This document shows, one piece after another, positions 33,912 to 47,202 of a stretch of DNA of 64,000 nt. Position numbers and translations under genes: made by a program. Each line of letters starts with the position of its first letter. Position 1 is the stretch's first letter. Where the stretch lies: positions 13,016,428-13,080,427 of the forward strand of contig OZ023194.1 of assembly GCA_963995505.1 (NCBI GenBank). Direction: 5' to 3'. Origin of the DNA: Hypericum androsaemum. Its lineage: Eukaryota; Streptophyta; Magnoliopsida; Malpighiales; Hypericaceae. The notes under the pieces were generated by a model. It had not been told where the DNA came from. It worked only from the letters and a program-made list of their open reading frames with translations, and did no database searches.

Positions 33912-36889
33912 TGAGATGGGTGTTAGGAATATTTGTGGTAGATTTTTGTGGTAGTTTAAAAATGCAAAAAATCTTAACTTATTAATTTAAATTTTTTGTT
34001 CTGAAACGATGATTTTAACTTGATATGGGGGCACTATCCAAGCATTTTTATTCTATGGGAGTTGTTATGGCATGATCCTTGTTGATGGTACGAGAGGTAA
34101 CACCAAGTATATGCAAATTTTGATAATTATCTTAAAATTTTGGATTGAACGATGGTGATAATTGAAATTGTCAGCTGCTCGTGTGAATGATTTTTTTAAG
34201 GTAAATTTTTACATCAAATATACCTTGTTTGGTATTGAACTCGTTAATTTTATTTTTTTCATGGGAGTGATGCTGAATTGGAATGGTTGGAATGTTTCAA
34301 CTTAAATACAACTTTGTGTGTAACTTGATAGTACTGGAAATATGTATGAATTATAGTTTCGAATATAACAAATAATTAATATCCCATATTTGTATAATTT
34401 AAAAACAGAAAAGAAAGGGTTTGATTCGATTGCAACTAGTAGATTCCACGCACTCCTCCTTTCGTAAAAAGATATTAATATTTTAATTTATAATAGCTTG
34501 AAAGTGTAGACCCAATCATTCAATATGCCCATCAAAGAGGGAGATGGGCCCGCCACAAATGAACGGTCCAGATATATAAAATTAAATATCGATGGGCCCC
34601 AGAATCAGTAGGGTCATTAAAACCCACCACCGATCTCTATGGTGCCAGCAAGCAACAACTCACTCCCTCTATTGCCTTCTCCTCTTAAGATACTAATAAA
34701 GTTTTACACAAAAAAAAAATACTAATAAAGTATAATCAAATACAAATTATCGTTTGAATAAAATATCTCGACATCAAATACTTAAAAATTTATAAATATT
34801 AAAAAATTTATTGATAGAATTTTACTGCTTTTCTAAGCTTGTATTCATCAAGCTTGAATGACTTGGATTAAGGGGGCGTTTGGATACTAGCGCGTATCAA
34901 GCAAGACACTATAATGCCTTTTCTTTTTCTCTATACTTAATTTTTTTAAATACAAATTAGATTTGATCCAAATTGATTCAAATTTTATGAATGTAAAAAA
35001 TATCATTGTAAAAACTATTCTTATACATGTTCAACAATCTTGGACTCTTATAAATGTATTTGTAGATTTGAATTTGAATGCTTTTTATTTAAATTTTAAA
35101 AAACTTTACTGATTGTTTAATTAATTCCTCATTGGACTAAGAGAGTGAGAGAGAGGAATGATCCACCTGTTTGTCAGTGACATGGTACACTGGTTGGGCA
35201 ATGACCAGCACAATGGGCCCGCCACCTGGAGCCGATAAGGGTGTGGGTCCCACTCCAAGCCTTCTTTATTAATTAACCTTTGCCTTCCATTCTTTCTGAG
35301 AAATTGTTTAATCATTGGTGCGGTAAAAGTAAAACCCAGAGATTTCAATTCCATTGTCGATACTCGATACCCTAACTGGTCTAGTTTTTGTGCAAAGCAT
35401 TTTTTTTGAAAGTCGAATTATGTTGGATCATTTTTTTCAAAATTTTTACGGGTTTTAATTAGTTGTTTGAATCTAAATAACATATATGCATCAAATAAAT
35501 GTAATATTTTTTTCTAATTTTAGTGTATGTCTATTAACCTTTTTCTCAAATATCCCATATGGTAACATAAATGTACCGTCTCAATTATTTTAAAAAAATT
35601 ACATTATGTTTATAAGTACTAAAGCACAAATATTTTTGGCATAAATGTACTAGAATTATCAAATTAGATCTATGAAATTTGAATGTGCACAAGTAGAAGC
35701 TAGAGCCAAATTAAATATATTGAATTTGATATATTAGCCCATACGTGCTAAATCAGGCGACTTCTTATAGGTCATTCCACACAAAAAAAAAGGAAAATTT
35801 CACAGAAAATCCATCTACGGGTATTCAATTCTTAGTATTGTAAACCCTTGTGTCTTAGATAAGTAATAATCCTTTGTAAACCCCAAGTTTAACAGTATAA
35901 CAAATGTTATTTCTTTTTTAGTCGAAATTGCATAATCTCCAAAAAATTCAAATAATTAATTAATCTAGAATTGAGTTATACCTTGCAAAAAATTTATTAC
36001 ATCAAATAATATTGTTCTCAAATATCTATCTGACTATTTAATCTAGATTTAAACTATACCATATCGTTGCCAAATGTCTGCCAAATGTTATTACTAATCA
36101 CAACAATTCAGTATGAAAAGGAAGTTGATCTAAGTGATAAAATATTTGGTTTCTGTATTAAGTTCAAACCCTACTAATGTAAATAATACTATTAGAAAAG
36201 TCACCTTAAATATGATATGATATTACTCTACTTAGGAATAATAAAACTTACACTTAAAAAATCACACCCATTTAGTAACACTACTGTATTATTTATCTTT
36301 TACAACAACATCAAATACTGAGGAAGTAGCCTTTTTCACTCCGCAACTCAGACAACGAGAGAGAGGGATGAGGGGAAAATCCAATTGGCAGTTAGGTAGG
36401 GGACTGCCCTTACGTACACATATTATACAAATAAAGCTAATGGTTAGTCATTTTCTCCAAAGGAGAAAAATCCAAGAAACAATTATCAAAATATAAAAAT
36501 TGCAAGCGCGTCAGCATCAGACCAGTTAGCGATAAATTTTGCACATACTGATATGATTAAGAGGTAATATCACGGACAGGTAATAAATAAATATGTAATA
36601 ATTATCTTCTAAATCATTAAAACCATATATATATATAGTCTTTTCCTTTTCCTTCACTCCTTTTTTCTTGATTTTTTCCAATCAAACCCTAACAGATCAT
36701 CCCGGTAATTAATCACACGAAAAAATTGAAACAATTTATAAGGGATCAGGAACCCAGAAAAGGGTAACTAAAGCGGGCGAAAAAATTAAAAACTCAACCA
36801 AAAATCGGAGAACAAATCAATAATCGAACCTCTCACGTGAGTTATACATCAAACTACACAGGTGGATGAGTGAAGAAGGTGGAATGAAA

Positions 36890-36980
36890 TGATGATGCAC
36901 GATGATGGCTCATGATGCTTATCATTATCATCATCATCTACACCGTCATCGTCTCGATGGCGGTGCTGATGATGATGATT
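36890..36980. repeat. Degenerate ATG/CAT trinucleotide tract after the TCP gene
   Basis: Repeated GATGAT and ATCATC motifs lie just beyond the stop codon of the TCP gene. The coding 3' end itself is His-rich, which suggests the stop may lie within a former trinucleotide tract. Confidence 0.6.
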
Positions 36981-36982
36981 AT

Positions 36983-38266
36983 TTACGAGTGATGGCTCGT
37001 AGTATCGTGCCTGTTGTCGCAGTCGCCTCTGCCGTGGTGATGCGAGTGTGACCCACTCGGGTGCGAGTTGGGTTGAGCCTGGTAAGGGCTCATCCCGGCC
37101 AGCATATTCGAATGCCCTTCGCTAACAGTGACACTCCCACTGTTGTTTCCGATCCCGCCGCTGGGGCCCAGCTGCTGGCCAGGCATGAGGGCCATTGGGG
37201 TAGGGAAGTTCATGAAATGTAACCCACTAGACATGCCGCCTCTATATAGAGAGGCTGCGGCGCTATTGGTAACCGATGGAAATGTCCATATTGGGTCTCC
37301 ACTCATGACCTGGTTCCCTGAGTTGGCCACCATCCAGAAGTTTGCCGGGTGGTGGCTAGCAGATACGGGTCCGACTGTACTCGACTGTAACAAGTAGTTC
37401 CCGAATTGTTGCTGAGACGGTGAGGGCGAGGACGAGGACGACAAGTCCAACTCCATCGGCTTTCTTTTGCGCGGGTTCGAATTGTCCTCGATGCTATGAT
37501 CGTTATTGCTCTCGTTATTGTTGTCGTCTGATGCAAGCTCCAGTGCCGAGCAGGAACTACCCTCGCGCAGTTCCTGCTTCGCCTGTAACATTGCATTCAG
37601 ACTACTAGATTGGAAATTGAGGAAAGCCTGGGCCTGCCCCGGCCCGGCCTCGAGCCCGATCCCCGAGAACAGGCTGCTCCCAGCCCGGCCCCGCGGCGGG
37701 GGCTGGAAGGCGAAGCCGCTAGTGTTAAAACACGAGGCCGAGGAGGCGGACCGGAGATGCGCAGGTAGTGACATGGTAGACCCGGAGCTTCGAAGCGAGA
37801 TGTTGAGCGACGTGAAGTTGGCGGGGATGGTGCCTGTCCCCGTGGCGGCGATCACGGCGGGCTCCGCCTGCTGGAGGAGCCACTCGATGGTCTCCCCGTC
37901 GGACTTATGCCCTAGCTCTCGTGTCAGCTGGAAAACCCTAGCCGCGCAGAGTGCAGGCATCCGGATCCTCCTCCCCCTCCCCTCCACCTTCGTGTGTCGG
38001 TCCTTGGTCGACGTCCTCTTCGGCGGCGGTTTCTTCGTCCCCTCCGGAGCCTCCGCGACGGTTACAATACCCGCGGCGGCTGACGTGGAGACGGGACTAG
38101 GAAGGGAGGAAGTGTTAGGGTAAGGAGAGGGAGAGGAAGAGGAGGAGCAAGGCTCGTCTTCCTTCTTCTCTAGCAACTGGAAAGGGAAGGTATTTGGTCG
38201 GTGAAAATGGTGGAATTGGTGGTGATGGTGGTGGTCTTCTCCTCCTCCTCCTCCGGGTGCTTCCAT
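36983..38266 (-). CDS. TCP14: Class I TCP transcription factor, TCP14-like, intronless
   Basis: Single exon of 427 residues with an ATG start. The N-terminus is Gly- and His-rich ([14 protein letters not shown]) followed by NTFPFQLL. The TCP domain spans about residues 84-142: the basic region [20 protein letters not shown], then [20 protein letters not shown] and [19 protein letters not shown]. The short basic region is the class I (PCF) form. After it come [19 protein letters not shown], a Ser/Gln-rich middle and [14 protein letters not shown] and [13 protein letters not shown] blocks that I recall from TCP14/TCP15. These nuclear factors bind GTGGGNCC-type sites and promote cell proliferation and growth. 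TCP14 fits better than TCP15 because of the His-rich start and the FPFQLL block. Confidence 0.93.
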   Translation of the reverse strand: MEAPGGGGGEDHHHHHQFHHFHRPNTFPFQLLEKKEDEPCSSSSSPSPYPNTSSLPSPVSTSAAAGIVTVAEAPEGTKKPPPKRTSTKDRHTKVEGRGRRIRMPALCAARVFQLTRELGHKSDGETIEWLLQQAEPAVIAATGTGTIPANFTSLNISLRSSGSTMSLPAHLRSASSASCFNTSGFAFQPPPRGRAGSSLFSGIGLEAGPGQAQAFLNFQSSSLNAMLQAKQELREGSSCSALELASDDNNNESNNDHSIEDNSNPRKRKPMELDLSSSSSPSPSQQQFGNYLLQSSTVGPVSASHHPANFWMVANSGNQVMSGDPIWTFPSVTNSAAASLYRGGMSSGLHFMNFPTPMALMPGQQLGPSGGIGNNSGSVTVSEGHSNMLAGMSPYQAQPNSHPSGSHSHHHGRGDCDNRHDTTSHHS

Positions 38267-39292
38267 TATAGCATGGAAATAAGTGGTTTCTCTAATGGTT
38301 TAATTTGTATTGCCGTTGCTGCTCTTGTTGTGTCGGATTTTTCGATATTCAAAGTCGAGAATTGTATCTCGAATTTGAGACTATAGAGGAGAGATTCTTT
38401 CCTTTTACCTTGCCCTTCTTTTTTATTTTTAGGGGAGCGCCTGGAATTCCCACCTAGAGAATTGATGTTGAGAAGAGAGAGAAGCTTTTTGGGAACAAAG
38501 ATAATGAGTGGGAATTATAAGGGTGGGAGCTTTAAAAAAAATATTTAAAAAGCAGTTTTTTTTGGTTTAAGAAATTCGCTCTGATTGCAACTGGGATTGC
38601 GTTTTTAGAGATTAATAACCATGTATATCAACTTGCAAAAAATATATTTTAGTTTTTATTAAAATTTTTGAGTTTAAAAAGTGTAAAAAATTTGTAAGAT
38701 AAATATTTACCACTACTAAAATATCTTCCCACGCTCAAATATAATAGTCTAATTAGGTGCCCAGATAATATTTATTTTTTACAAAATAAGTTTAAATTTG
38801 AGTTTAAATAAGCATCCTGAATTTGAACCCTAGCAATACACTAGAGTATCAAATTTAAACTCAAATAATAAACCTGGTAGAAACTAAATAATTTTAAGAA
38901 AAATCGGGAGGGGGACAGAATTAAGGTAAAAAGAAGAGTTTCTCTTTTTACATTTTTTGAGATGGGGAAGGAGAAAAAATATCTGGGATTTTTCAAGTTT
39001 AGGGCATGTGGGTCCCATTGTTATTGTGGTTGGACAGAGGTCCTTTGGTTCAGACTCCACGTGAGGTGCTCTTTTTTATCATTCAATCCATAAAGACAAT
39101 GGTGGCCGATGTGGGCCCCAATCCCCAGGTCAAAAAAATTGAGAGACCTGTAAAGGAAAGATTACCCGCTGGGCCCCGCGTCATTCAAGTAATCATTTCA
39201 TTTTGCTCCCCTTTTCTCTTGTTCCTCAGACTTTACTTAGAGAGAGGAGGCTTTGGGATTCCTCCAGAGAGATTGAGTAATGTGTTATCCGG
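38267..39292. other. TCP gene upstream region
   Basis: The first few hundred bases should hold the 5' UTR and promoter on the minus strand. The rest is AT-rich. A 121-codon plus-strand frame from 39006 runs into the element fragment and has no domain. Confidence 0.4.
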
Positions 39293-39941
39293 ATTGAGCT
39301 CTAATTTCTTACAAAACATGACAATGGGTAGAAATTTATTCCCGAACATAAATATACTAAAACGATCATAAGACTTGACATGACATGATGAATATAACTC
39401 AAAACATGACTAAACACACACGAAACATATGATAAAACATGAGCGTTTACACACTCATCACACCCCCACTCTTATTTCCTTGCTTGTCCTCAAGTAAGGC
39501 GCATCAGATACACCCCACAATTTCATAATCTTATTAAAAGACCACCCCACGACCGAGTAGTGTACTTACCTGAGTACAAGGAGTAAGAACGTGTAGACAC
39601 CGCATCCTCAATAGTTTAACCCAGTTTTCGCACTTAGTAGATTACACTAGAAGGTTGACCACTCAGAGGTTCAGAAATTTAAGCTCACATATATGAGTAG
39701 TCAACTACCTATCACTCGCGTACACGTCCGGGATCTCAAAGTTTCATACGTCTCACTCAGTGGTGCCTCGATAAATGCGGGGCTCATGATCAATGGGACT
39801 TTTCATTGGGTTGTAATGGGGTTTGGGTCAGGTGAGGATAATATATGTGGGAAGTGGCTAAACCTCCCGGCCGAGGAGCTCACAAAAATGTTCTAGCTCT
39901 CGTCTACTCTAAATACCTCACATTATATCTAATATGCACTC
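39293..39941 (-). mobile_element. Truncated copy of gypsy element 1 (LTR end plus 3' non-coding region)
   Basis: The sequence is nearly identical to about 9218-9863: the last ~170 bp of the LTR (ending CTCATCA), the polypurine-tract complement CACCCCCACTCTTATTTCC, the CTTGTCCTCAAGTAAGGCGC motif and about 450 bp of the conserved 3' non-coding region. Both ends are abrupt and lack LTR termini, so this is a fragment rather than a solo LTR. Confidence 0.9.
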
Positions 39942-42692
39942 ATCCCATGAGGTGAATCGATAACTCAAGTTTAATCTAATGTGACAAAATTATTTTAATA
40001 ATTATTTAAAATTGTTATATTTTTTATGACGATTTGAAATATTTTGGTTAAACTAGATAATCGTATCAATAGTTAATTTAAGTTTTTTTTTTCAATTGAA
40101 ACAATTATATTTCATTAATCAACGTGGAAAATCTTGATTCCTGATACAAAAATAAGCTCAATTTATCGGTGCATGAGTTATCAAATTGGACTCACGTGGT
40201 CTCAACTACATATCCTCGTTGACTACCTCATTCATTCTTCTAGAAATATGGCTTAGTGAGCAATTAAGCATTGAGGCAATGGAGAATCTAACCATAAGAG
40301 CCTCATTCTCAGATTGCAATTAAAAATTAAGTGCCCGTTTAAGTGAATGATTGTTGATAGTAGTAATATAGTACTAATTTTGATCTCTTTTATCCAAAAA
40401 AATAATTTTGATCTCTTCTATATTCCCTCTTTTTTGCCCTTCTAATTTTTGCATGCCCCTCGTTTTTGGGCCCTTGGAGTAGGAGGAATTTGCAATTCAA
40501 TGGACCTCTAGATTTTCTTCAGATTGATTCTTTTGGACCCTAAAAAGGGAGTAACTGGAAAAGTTTCTGCTTTTGGTTATACTGGATGACCAATTTATGC
40601 TCTCGACATTTACCACCCAGTACATGTTGTGGTGAATATTTTTTTTTTGGCATAAGGTCATCTAGTATATGCTATTATTTTTACTAATGATGGCTAATCT
40701 AAAATTGAACGTTTAAAAATGAGATCGGATCTGGAACTTTATTTAAAGAATTTAATCTTGAAACGACTTATTAATTGGATCAACTATTGTCAACTATGTT
40801 GCGATAATTGCGAAATTGTCTGGGAAAAATGGCACAACACAAATCAATGGGAGTTGATATAATTAGTAAGAAATTTGAATTCACTTTTTAGTGTCAAAAA
40901 GGGACATCTATATCATTTATCAGATTTCTTTTTTCCATTTCAAGAAGGTGAGATTTTTTTAGAGTGATCTTAATTAATCATCTCATTCAAATTTCACAAA
41001 TGTTAAAATATATATTCAGGAGAACTACCCTCTAAATAGCCTGACACAGCTTGACTATGAGTATGATGGCTTTAAAAAAATTGTACAATATCTATCTAGT
41101 TACTCTTAAATCTTTATTAGTGATGTAGTGGGTGGGAACATTAAAAAACTGATATTGACTAGAGCACATAAAAAGGTTGAGCAAAAACTATAAAGATTTG
41201 GAATATCTCTCCCAAATCTCTCTTTAATTTATATCCCAACTTTTTATGGCCTTATGACCATTGAATTTTATAAGTTTGCCATTGTTTTATATGTCTACAC
41301 TATAATAAGAACATGGTCCGAATGAGATAGGCTCATTAACGATTTCGTTTAATCTTTATAATATATAGATGTAACGGTTGATACTGACCATATATATTTT
41401 GTGGAGAAGGCAAATTAAATACGCAAGCGTGTTGTCGCACTATATAAAGTTAACCAAATTTTCTAGATTTTTACGAGGATGCAAGTTATTGATAGTTTAA
41501 GAATAATCAAATCAATCACATCAATTGGTAAAAAAGTTATTATAATTTAGTTAAAATAATTGAGTTTGAATCCTTAATAATTCAAAGCTGTTAATTCTTT
41601 TGTTGAAAGTTTTTGTAACAATTTAAAAATCCTAGCGAATATAAATTAATTAACTCATTTTTTGAAAAAATGTTTTTGAATGAGTATTAGCGCGTCGAGA
41701 ACACCATGGAGCTTACTAGTTAATAGACAAACTATATGGCTTACGACACGCTGTAAATATATAACAAATTAATTAAATATAAGGGATAGCTGAAGCATAG
41801 CTCAAACTCTGAGGGTAAAAGATTTACCCACCTATAACCTATAAACTGTCATCTATGAGAGAAAAACCCTATAATCTGACGGCGCATGCACATTTCTTCT
41901 ATAGCCCCTTTAAAATTAAATGGTATATTTCTGGTTGCTTGACCTTTTGGTTCAACAAATGCAAACTCGTTTAAAACACTAGTTGGATACCAATTAGATA
42001 TCTTCTTAAACTAGTGACAAATTATATTTAGATCAAGTGGTAATGGTGCTAATCTAATTTAATAATAATTGTTAAGAAAATTTTGTCACATTTTTAAAGT
42101 CTCATACAATTCGAACTTAAATTAGTTGATACAATTGCTCAGATACCATGTATCATATACCAAAATAACTAGTCGCAACTTCACGAGCAAGTTACACCAT
42201 GAAGCATGAAATCTCTTCCGTTTTCCCATGAAAAGATTAACCGTGTATACATGAGAGACGATCGGTATGTCACACATATAAAATTAGTAATGTATTGTGT
42301 ATAAAGTTAATAATATAACATAATACATGATATAACTCAAGTAATGTCAGTTATTTATCAAAGAGATAAATTTTTTTTTGATAAATAAAGAATTATATTT
42401 AATCATCACGAAAGTATACATCAAAGAGATAAAACTTTGTTTCAAATTAGAAGAAAAAAGTAACGGTGTTATAAAAAAACCGCTGACAGTAAAATAAACT
42501 TTAACCAATGAAAATTGAATATATACTTCACGTTGGGTTCTAAATATAATTCATTCTTTCGTCCTCTGTGACACCCACAAAGCTGTGATTGTATGAGAAA
42601 ATCTTACGATCGTGACAATAGTATTTTTATTGCGATTACACGTACGTGACTATTCAGAACAATAAATCGCGATCGTGTTTTTTTATTTGAGT
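39942..42692. other. AT-rich intergenic sequence, no gene seen
   Basis: No open frame above 60 codons, no recognisable motif, and no repeat clear enough to define. Confidence 0.45.
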
Positions 42693-42790
42693 AAATTTGT
42701 GATACTCCGAAAATGAATATGTTATATCTGAAAGTCTTAAGTGATTTGATTGGTACTATCCATATCAACAAGGTGCACTTTGTTTTTCGG

Positions 42791-42867
42791 CACACATCCT
42801 GAGAGAACTCCAAGGTTAAACGCGTTTGGCCGAGAGTAGGATCAGGATGGGTGACCTCCTGGAAAGT
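42791..42867 (+). promoter_or_regulatory. 5S-rRNA-like pol III promoter core in Cassandra LTR1
   Basis: Matches the plant 5S rRNA gene across box A (GCGTTTGGCCGAGAG), the intermediate element and box C (AGGATGGGTGACCTCCTGG). The copy in LTR3 is at about 43370-43447. It lacks flanking 5S gene structure and sits inside the LTR, so it is not a functional 5S rRNA gene. Confidence 0.88.
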
Positions 42868-43063
42868 TTTTCGGGATGCATGCAAGTGAGGACAATGCAT
42901 GCTGGAAAAGACTCGTGTTGGTTTGTGGAGACAGTCGGTCAAATCACGGGGCATTACATTTGGTATCAGAGCAACCTCGGCTTGTACGGTGTGGTTCGGG
43001 GATCGAACGCACCTGCAACCGAGGGATTCTAGGACTGACTAATTCTGGCGAAGGAGGGGTGAA

Positions 43064-43190
43064 TGTGATACCCCGTAAATGATATGGACTGTCTGAAATT
43101 CTTAAGTGATTTGATTTGGCTATCCATATCAACAAGGTGCACCTTCTTTTGTGCCATGTGAGAACTCTAAGGTTAAACGCGTTTGACACA
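43064..43190 (+). repeat. Truncated middle LTR of the Cassandra element
   Basis: It starts TGTGATACCCCG like the others, but jumps from AAACGCGTTTG (start of box A) almost directly to CACA and the primer site. It has lost most of box A, the intermediate element, box C and the LTR 3' half, about 130 bp. Confidence 0.85.
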
Positions 43191-43542
43191 TTTGGTATCA
43201 GAGCAAAAACGGTTCTGGGACTGTTCTGTGATATGTCTGGCGCGACGAGGACATCGCGTATTTAAGGAGGAGTGTATGTGATACTCCGAAAATGAATATG
43301 TTCTGTCTGAAAGTCTTAAGTGATTTGATTGGTACTATCCATATCAACAAGGTGCACCTTCTTTTCCGGCACACATCCTGAGAGAACTCCAAGGTTAAAC
43401 GCGTTTGGCCGAGAGTAGGATCAGGATGGGTGACCTCCTGGGAAGTTTTTCGGAATGCATACGAGTGAGGACAATGCATGCTGGAAAAGACTCGTGTTGT
43501 TTTGTGGAGACAGTCGGTCAAATCACGGGGTGTTACAAAATT

Positions 43543-46500
43543 TTTACACATATAAGTCATAAATTAATCTCTTTACTTTCGTCAACTTGTATATATTTCA
43601 TGTCATTTGTGCAAGTCCCTTACCAAGTCGTGATTGTATATACCAATCCATTAGCAAAAGTGTGAATGTGTGAGTTTTAATGAAGCTTGCGAATACAATT
43701 TTGTTTGAGAGAATTCAACACAATTATGTTGTTCTCAATAAAATATCTTCCTTTTTCTAAAAAAGGAGTGGTGTGTATGCCATAAACCAAACTAATTGCG
43801 CAATACTTGGGCAGATACGTGCGATTCTTTTGACTGATCGCAAATGGAATTTATTTCCAATTTTCCACTGAGTTCTGCCACAAGCGTTGGATCCTTGAGT
43901 TAATTATACCTGCAAAGTGCAATCCTACTAAAGATATAAACCGAGTAAGAAAATTACAAAATTTTAATTCCTCACGTAACAGTAATGGCTAGGTTGATAC
44001 TGGAATTCTTTGCAGAAACTTGCTTGCGGTTCTTCAATTTTCAATAAAGCGACAGAAGTTTCACTTTTTTCTCGGAAGAGGGTACAAAAAGTGCTCTTAG
44101 CTACCAACTCATGTATGGTTCGATGGATACGGTGTCAGTCCTTAAGCATGAGATAGGAGGATCGAATCCTATGACCGTCTAAGATCCGAAATTGTGAAAA
44201 TAATTTAAATTTCACAAAAAAAGTGCTCTTAGCTAATTAAAATTGTTTAAGTTTATACTAATTAATTTATGTTTGAGTTAGATAATATCTTTGTTAAATT
44301 TTTAAGAGATCAAACACATGATTTTTATTCATATGATTGTTTTCTCATGGCAGGTTGATGATCAATTCGGAACATGCGTCGCGAAATTTCAGAGATATAA
44401 TTTTAATATTAAATCGCTGATGCATATGTCTCATGATGCAGATTCTCTAGGACGGTGTGTAAATCCGTCCTTTTAAAACCTTAACAAGACTTCTGCTCGT
44501 AGATAAACCCAGATAACTCTGGGCCTTGAGACTAAGAAATCTTCGCAACTTCACATAGTCCCATTTCTTAGGGGCTCATGTCCGAATAGAGACTAAGAAA
44601 TCTTATCTAAAGAGCAGGAACACAAAACTAGTATTTCAACGGCGAATTTATTAAATTTAGTACATTTCGCTACCATTTGTAATTCATGATCGACACTTAG
44701 AACCCCGTGTCACTAATCCACACATGTATTTTGTCTCAGATCACAATTTTCCAAGTGAGTTATTATTCGGATTTCGAATTCTGATAACTAGAGATGATTT
44801 CGAATCTGAGGTGGATTATAAACTAAATTAAAAATTGAAAAGAAAACATTCCAAGATTTTCCCATTTCAAAAATAAAAATTCTTTTCCGCCATGTGTGGA
44901 TTCAAAATTTATTTTAGGGTACATGTGCTAAATTAATAAACAGTCTTATACAGGTCTCAGGCGCACACATGGCGGTAGTAAATGTAACCCTCAGAGAGTA
45001 TACAATGTCAACTGTCAGCTGGTCCTAAGCCTTTCCTAGAAAAGCTAAAAAAACAACACCAACTTGAATTTTGGCCCAAGCTTACCTCTTGTGTGGGCCA
45101 AATTTTAATGACAAGGACCCTCTTGACAACCATAGATTCATTATATTCACCGGCATCTCACTGCCCTTTTCTTTCAACTTAGCTTGATAGATATTCGAAT
45201 ATCATGTGATATAAAGAAAAACTAGAATTCATTAATTCTCGCGGGAGAAGACGATGTGTCGAGGATGCTAAGATGTCAACAAGTTTTAGGACTTTCCCGA
45301 CATATTATTTTGAGTCCAACTTGTATTAGTTGGACCATTTAAACTCTAACTCAGATTATCATACCAGACACAGAAGCGTTCAGACCGTGTTGGATGGACG
45401 AACATAAAATAAAATAAAATATCTGGTTAATACGATGTATGTATATTTACAACGTGGGCATGCATATGGCCATTGGTTATTGGAGACTGGATGGGATGTG
45501 CACTGTGAGACACCAACTAATGTTAATGCATATAGTTTCTGTCGCATTGTCGTACTGTGACAGAAGTGGTGGACCATGAAATTGTGGTCTGTAAATTGCC
45601 CAAATGCTGCCTTTTCCGGAGACCACATAACTGGCCAATTAAGTCGTGGAATTGAAGGAGACACTTATACACCAATCTGGCTCACTTAGCTGGGTCTTAC
45701 TAATACTAGTTCCTTTTCCTTTTTCTCTTGATATGACTTTTTACTTTCGAAAAATATGATACGCTGATATTTACTAAACTGACTAATTTTAATTTGAGTC
45801 GGATTATGCATACAAAGAGTGAAAATTTTATACTTACATTGTTTTAATGCTATTGCATTACCACAATAAGAATTTTAGTTCTCTGATTAGATTAGAACAA
45901 TTTATCACTAGTTGATTTATATGATCAATAGTTGGTGTGACTATTTATGATGAATATGACAATTAATTATTATTTTAAAGTTCGGACGAGCGACAACATA
46001 TATAATAAACTGACAACATGTATAATGAATTAGTCTAACTAATTTAAGTTCGACAAAAAGTAATATTATAGATGTTAATAAAATTATCCATATTAATTTA
46101 ATTTTTTGCAAAGTTATAACAACTTTCACCAACAGAGGTCAAATGATATGTAGCCTAACGGAACAATGTAAAGTAAAATTTAAGGAGGTCCAAGGTAGTG
46201 GTATAAAAATTTACTTTTCAAACAAAAAATTCACATCAACAGAGAAACAACAAATAAAATAACCAAAAGAGCACAATAGTAATCGAAAAAAATCCCAATA
46301 TACTAACAATTTTAGATATCCTCTTCCTGTTATCCACCCAATCGGGTAAAGTGGTATGAAGATATACAGATAGAATACTCCTGGGGTAGGTCCCTTTATA
46401 ATCATTTAAGTCCAACAAAAAAAAAAGGTAGAAAGAGTTATTTTAATTTAATAAAAAAATATTGAGTTTCAATAAATAAAAATTCACTAGTGTTAAATAT

Positions 46501-47102
46501 TTATTGAATTACTTTCACTACTTTTAAAAAAATATACACAAATTGAACCCCAATTTAGTCGGTACTATGGGTATTCCGGATTGCAATTCTTATAAAGCCA
46601 AAAAAGTCTGCAAGTGCAATGCCATGTAGGTCACGTGGATAACACTTCGATGTATACCCTTGGAGCTAAATCCAACATCCACAGTGATGTTCACTCGTCT
46701 CTGTTTATCTTTATTCCGTTCATAATATTGGCTGGTCTCAGTTCTCTGTCATGGAACACGTTATCGTCTACTCGAAATTTTGAATTAAAATCTCGTGAAT
46801 AGGAAAAAATTATTGAGAAATCGATTCCTTTTATACGGTCCCACAATATTCGTGAATATAATAAAAGATATCATAAACGTGCATATACATACGAGTTATC
46901 AGTAAGCGCGTAGATAATTACATATTATACACTCTTCGTTTCCTCGCAAGGCCTTTAAGTTTCTACAGTTAGTAATTAAAACATTAGTTCTTATGTTTGT
47001 GGTTCTAAATTGTTAACGCTACCTGTTATACAAATATTAATTGCTCAATTAATGTTCATTAATTTTTTTGTGTAACTCTCCACGATAATTACTTTCCTCC
47101 TC
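43543..47102. other. AT-rich intergenic sequence, no gene seen
   Basis: Short frames only. Around 44500-44620 the string GAGACTAAGAAATCTT occurs twice about 75 bp apart. A 94-codon minus-strand frame (45380-45664) has no domain. The last ~100 bp are the promoter of the P450 gene. Confidence 0.4.
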
Positions 47103-47110
47103 CCTTTTCC

Positions 47111-47117
47111 ATATAAG
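47111..47117 (+). promoter_or_regulatory. Candidate TATA box of the P450 gene
   Basis: ATATAAG lies about 86 bp before the ATG at 47203, in a C/T-rich context (CCCTTTTCC). Spacing fits a short leader. Inferred from sequence only. Confidence 0.4.
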
Positions 47118-47202
47118 TCAAACGAACCTCCAAGATTTTACTTGGAGAACCAAATTCCTGAATATTGTTCCAAAGAAAAAAGAGAAGCAAATTCTAAGAG
47201 AA

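Larger units (their letters stand above)
32480..36889. other. AT-rich intergenic sequence with small repeats, no gene seen
   Basis: Contains a 45-bp tandem duplication (33229-33318) and an ATA/TTA hairpin microsatellite (33871-33911), described separately. A 77-codon minus-strand frame at 35121-35354 has no recognised domain. The final part near 36.9 kb is the 3' flank of the TCP gene. Confidence 0.4.
42698..43537 (+). mobile_element. Cassandra-type TRIM with three LTRs and 5S-rRNA-like LTR core
   Basis: The order is LTR1 (42698-42958), internal 1 (42959-43063), LTR2 (43064-43190, truncated), internal 2 (43191-43276) and LTR3 (43277-43537). LTR1 and LTR3 are both 261 bp and nearly identical. 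They start TGTGATACTCCG, end in TTACA, and contain a 5S-rRNA-like core (AACTCCAAGGTTAAACGCG, then GAGAGTAGGATCAGGATGGG and TGACCTCCTGG). Two TGGTATCAGAGC primer sites (42961 and 43193) and two purine tracts precede LTR2 and LTR3. A perfect 5-bp duplication AAATT (42693-42697 and 43538-43542) bounds the whole. Cassandra TRIMs are defined by 5S-derived LTRs with pol III-type promoter boxes. No proteins are encoded. Confidence 0.93.

Noticed and set aside
37128..38123. Plus-strand open frames up to 205 codons
   Set aside because: They lie antisense to the TCP gene in GC-rich coding sequence and have no domain.
42791..42867. A 5S rRNA gene
   Set aside because: The match covers only the promoter-bearing core and is embedded in a Cassandra LTR with TG...CA-type ends, primer site and target duplication.
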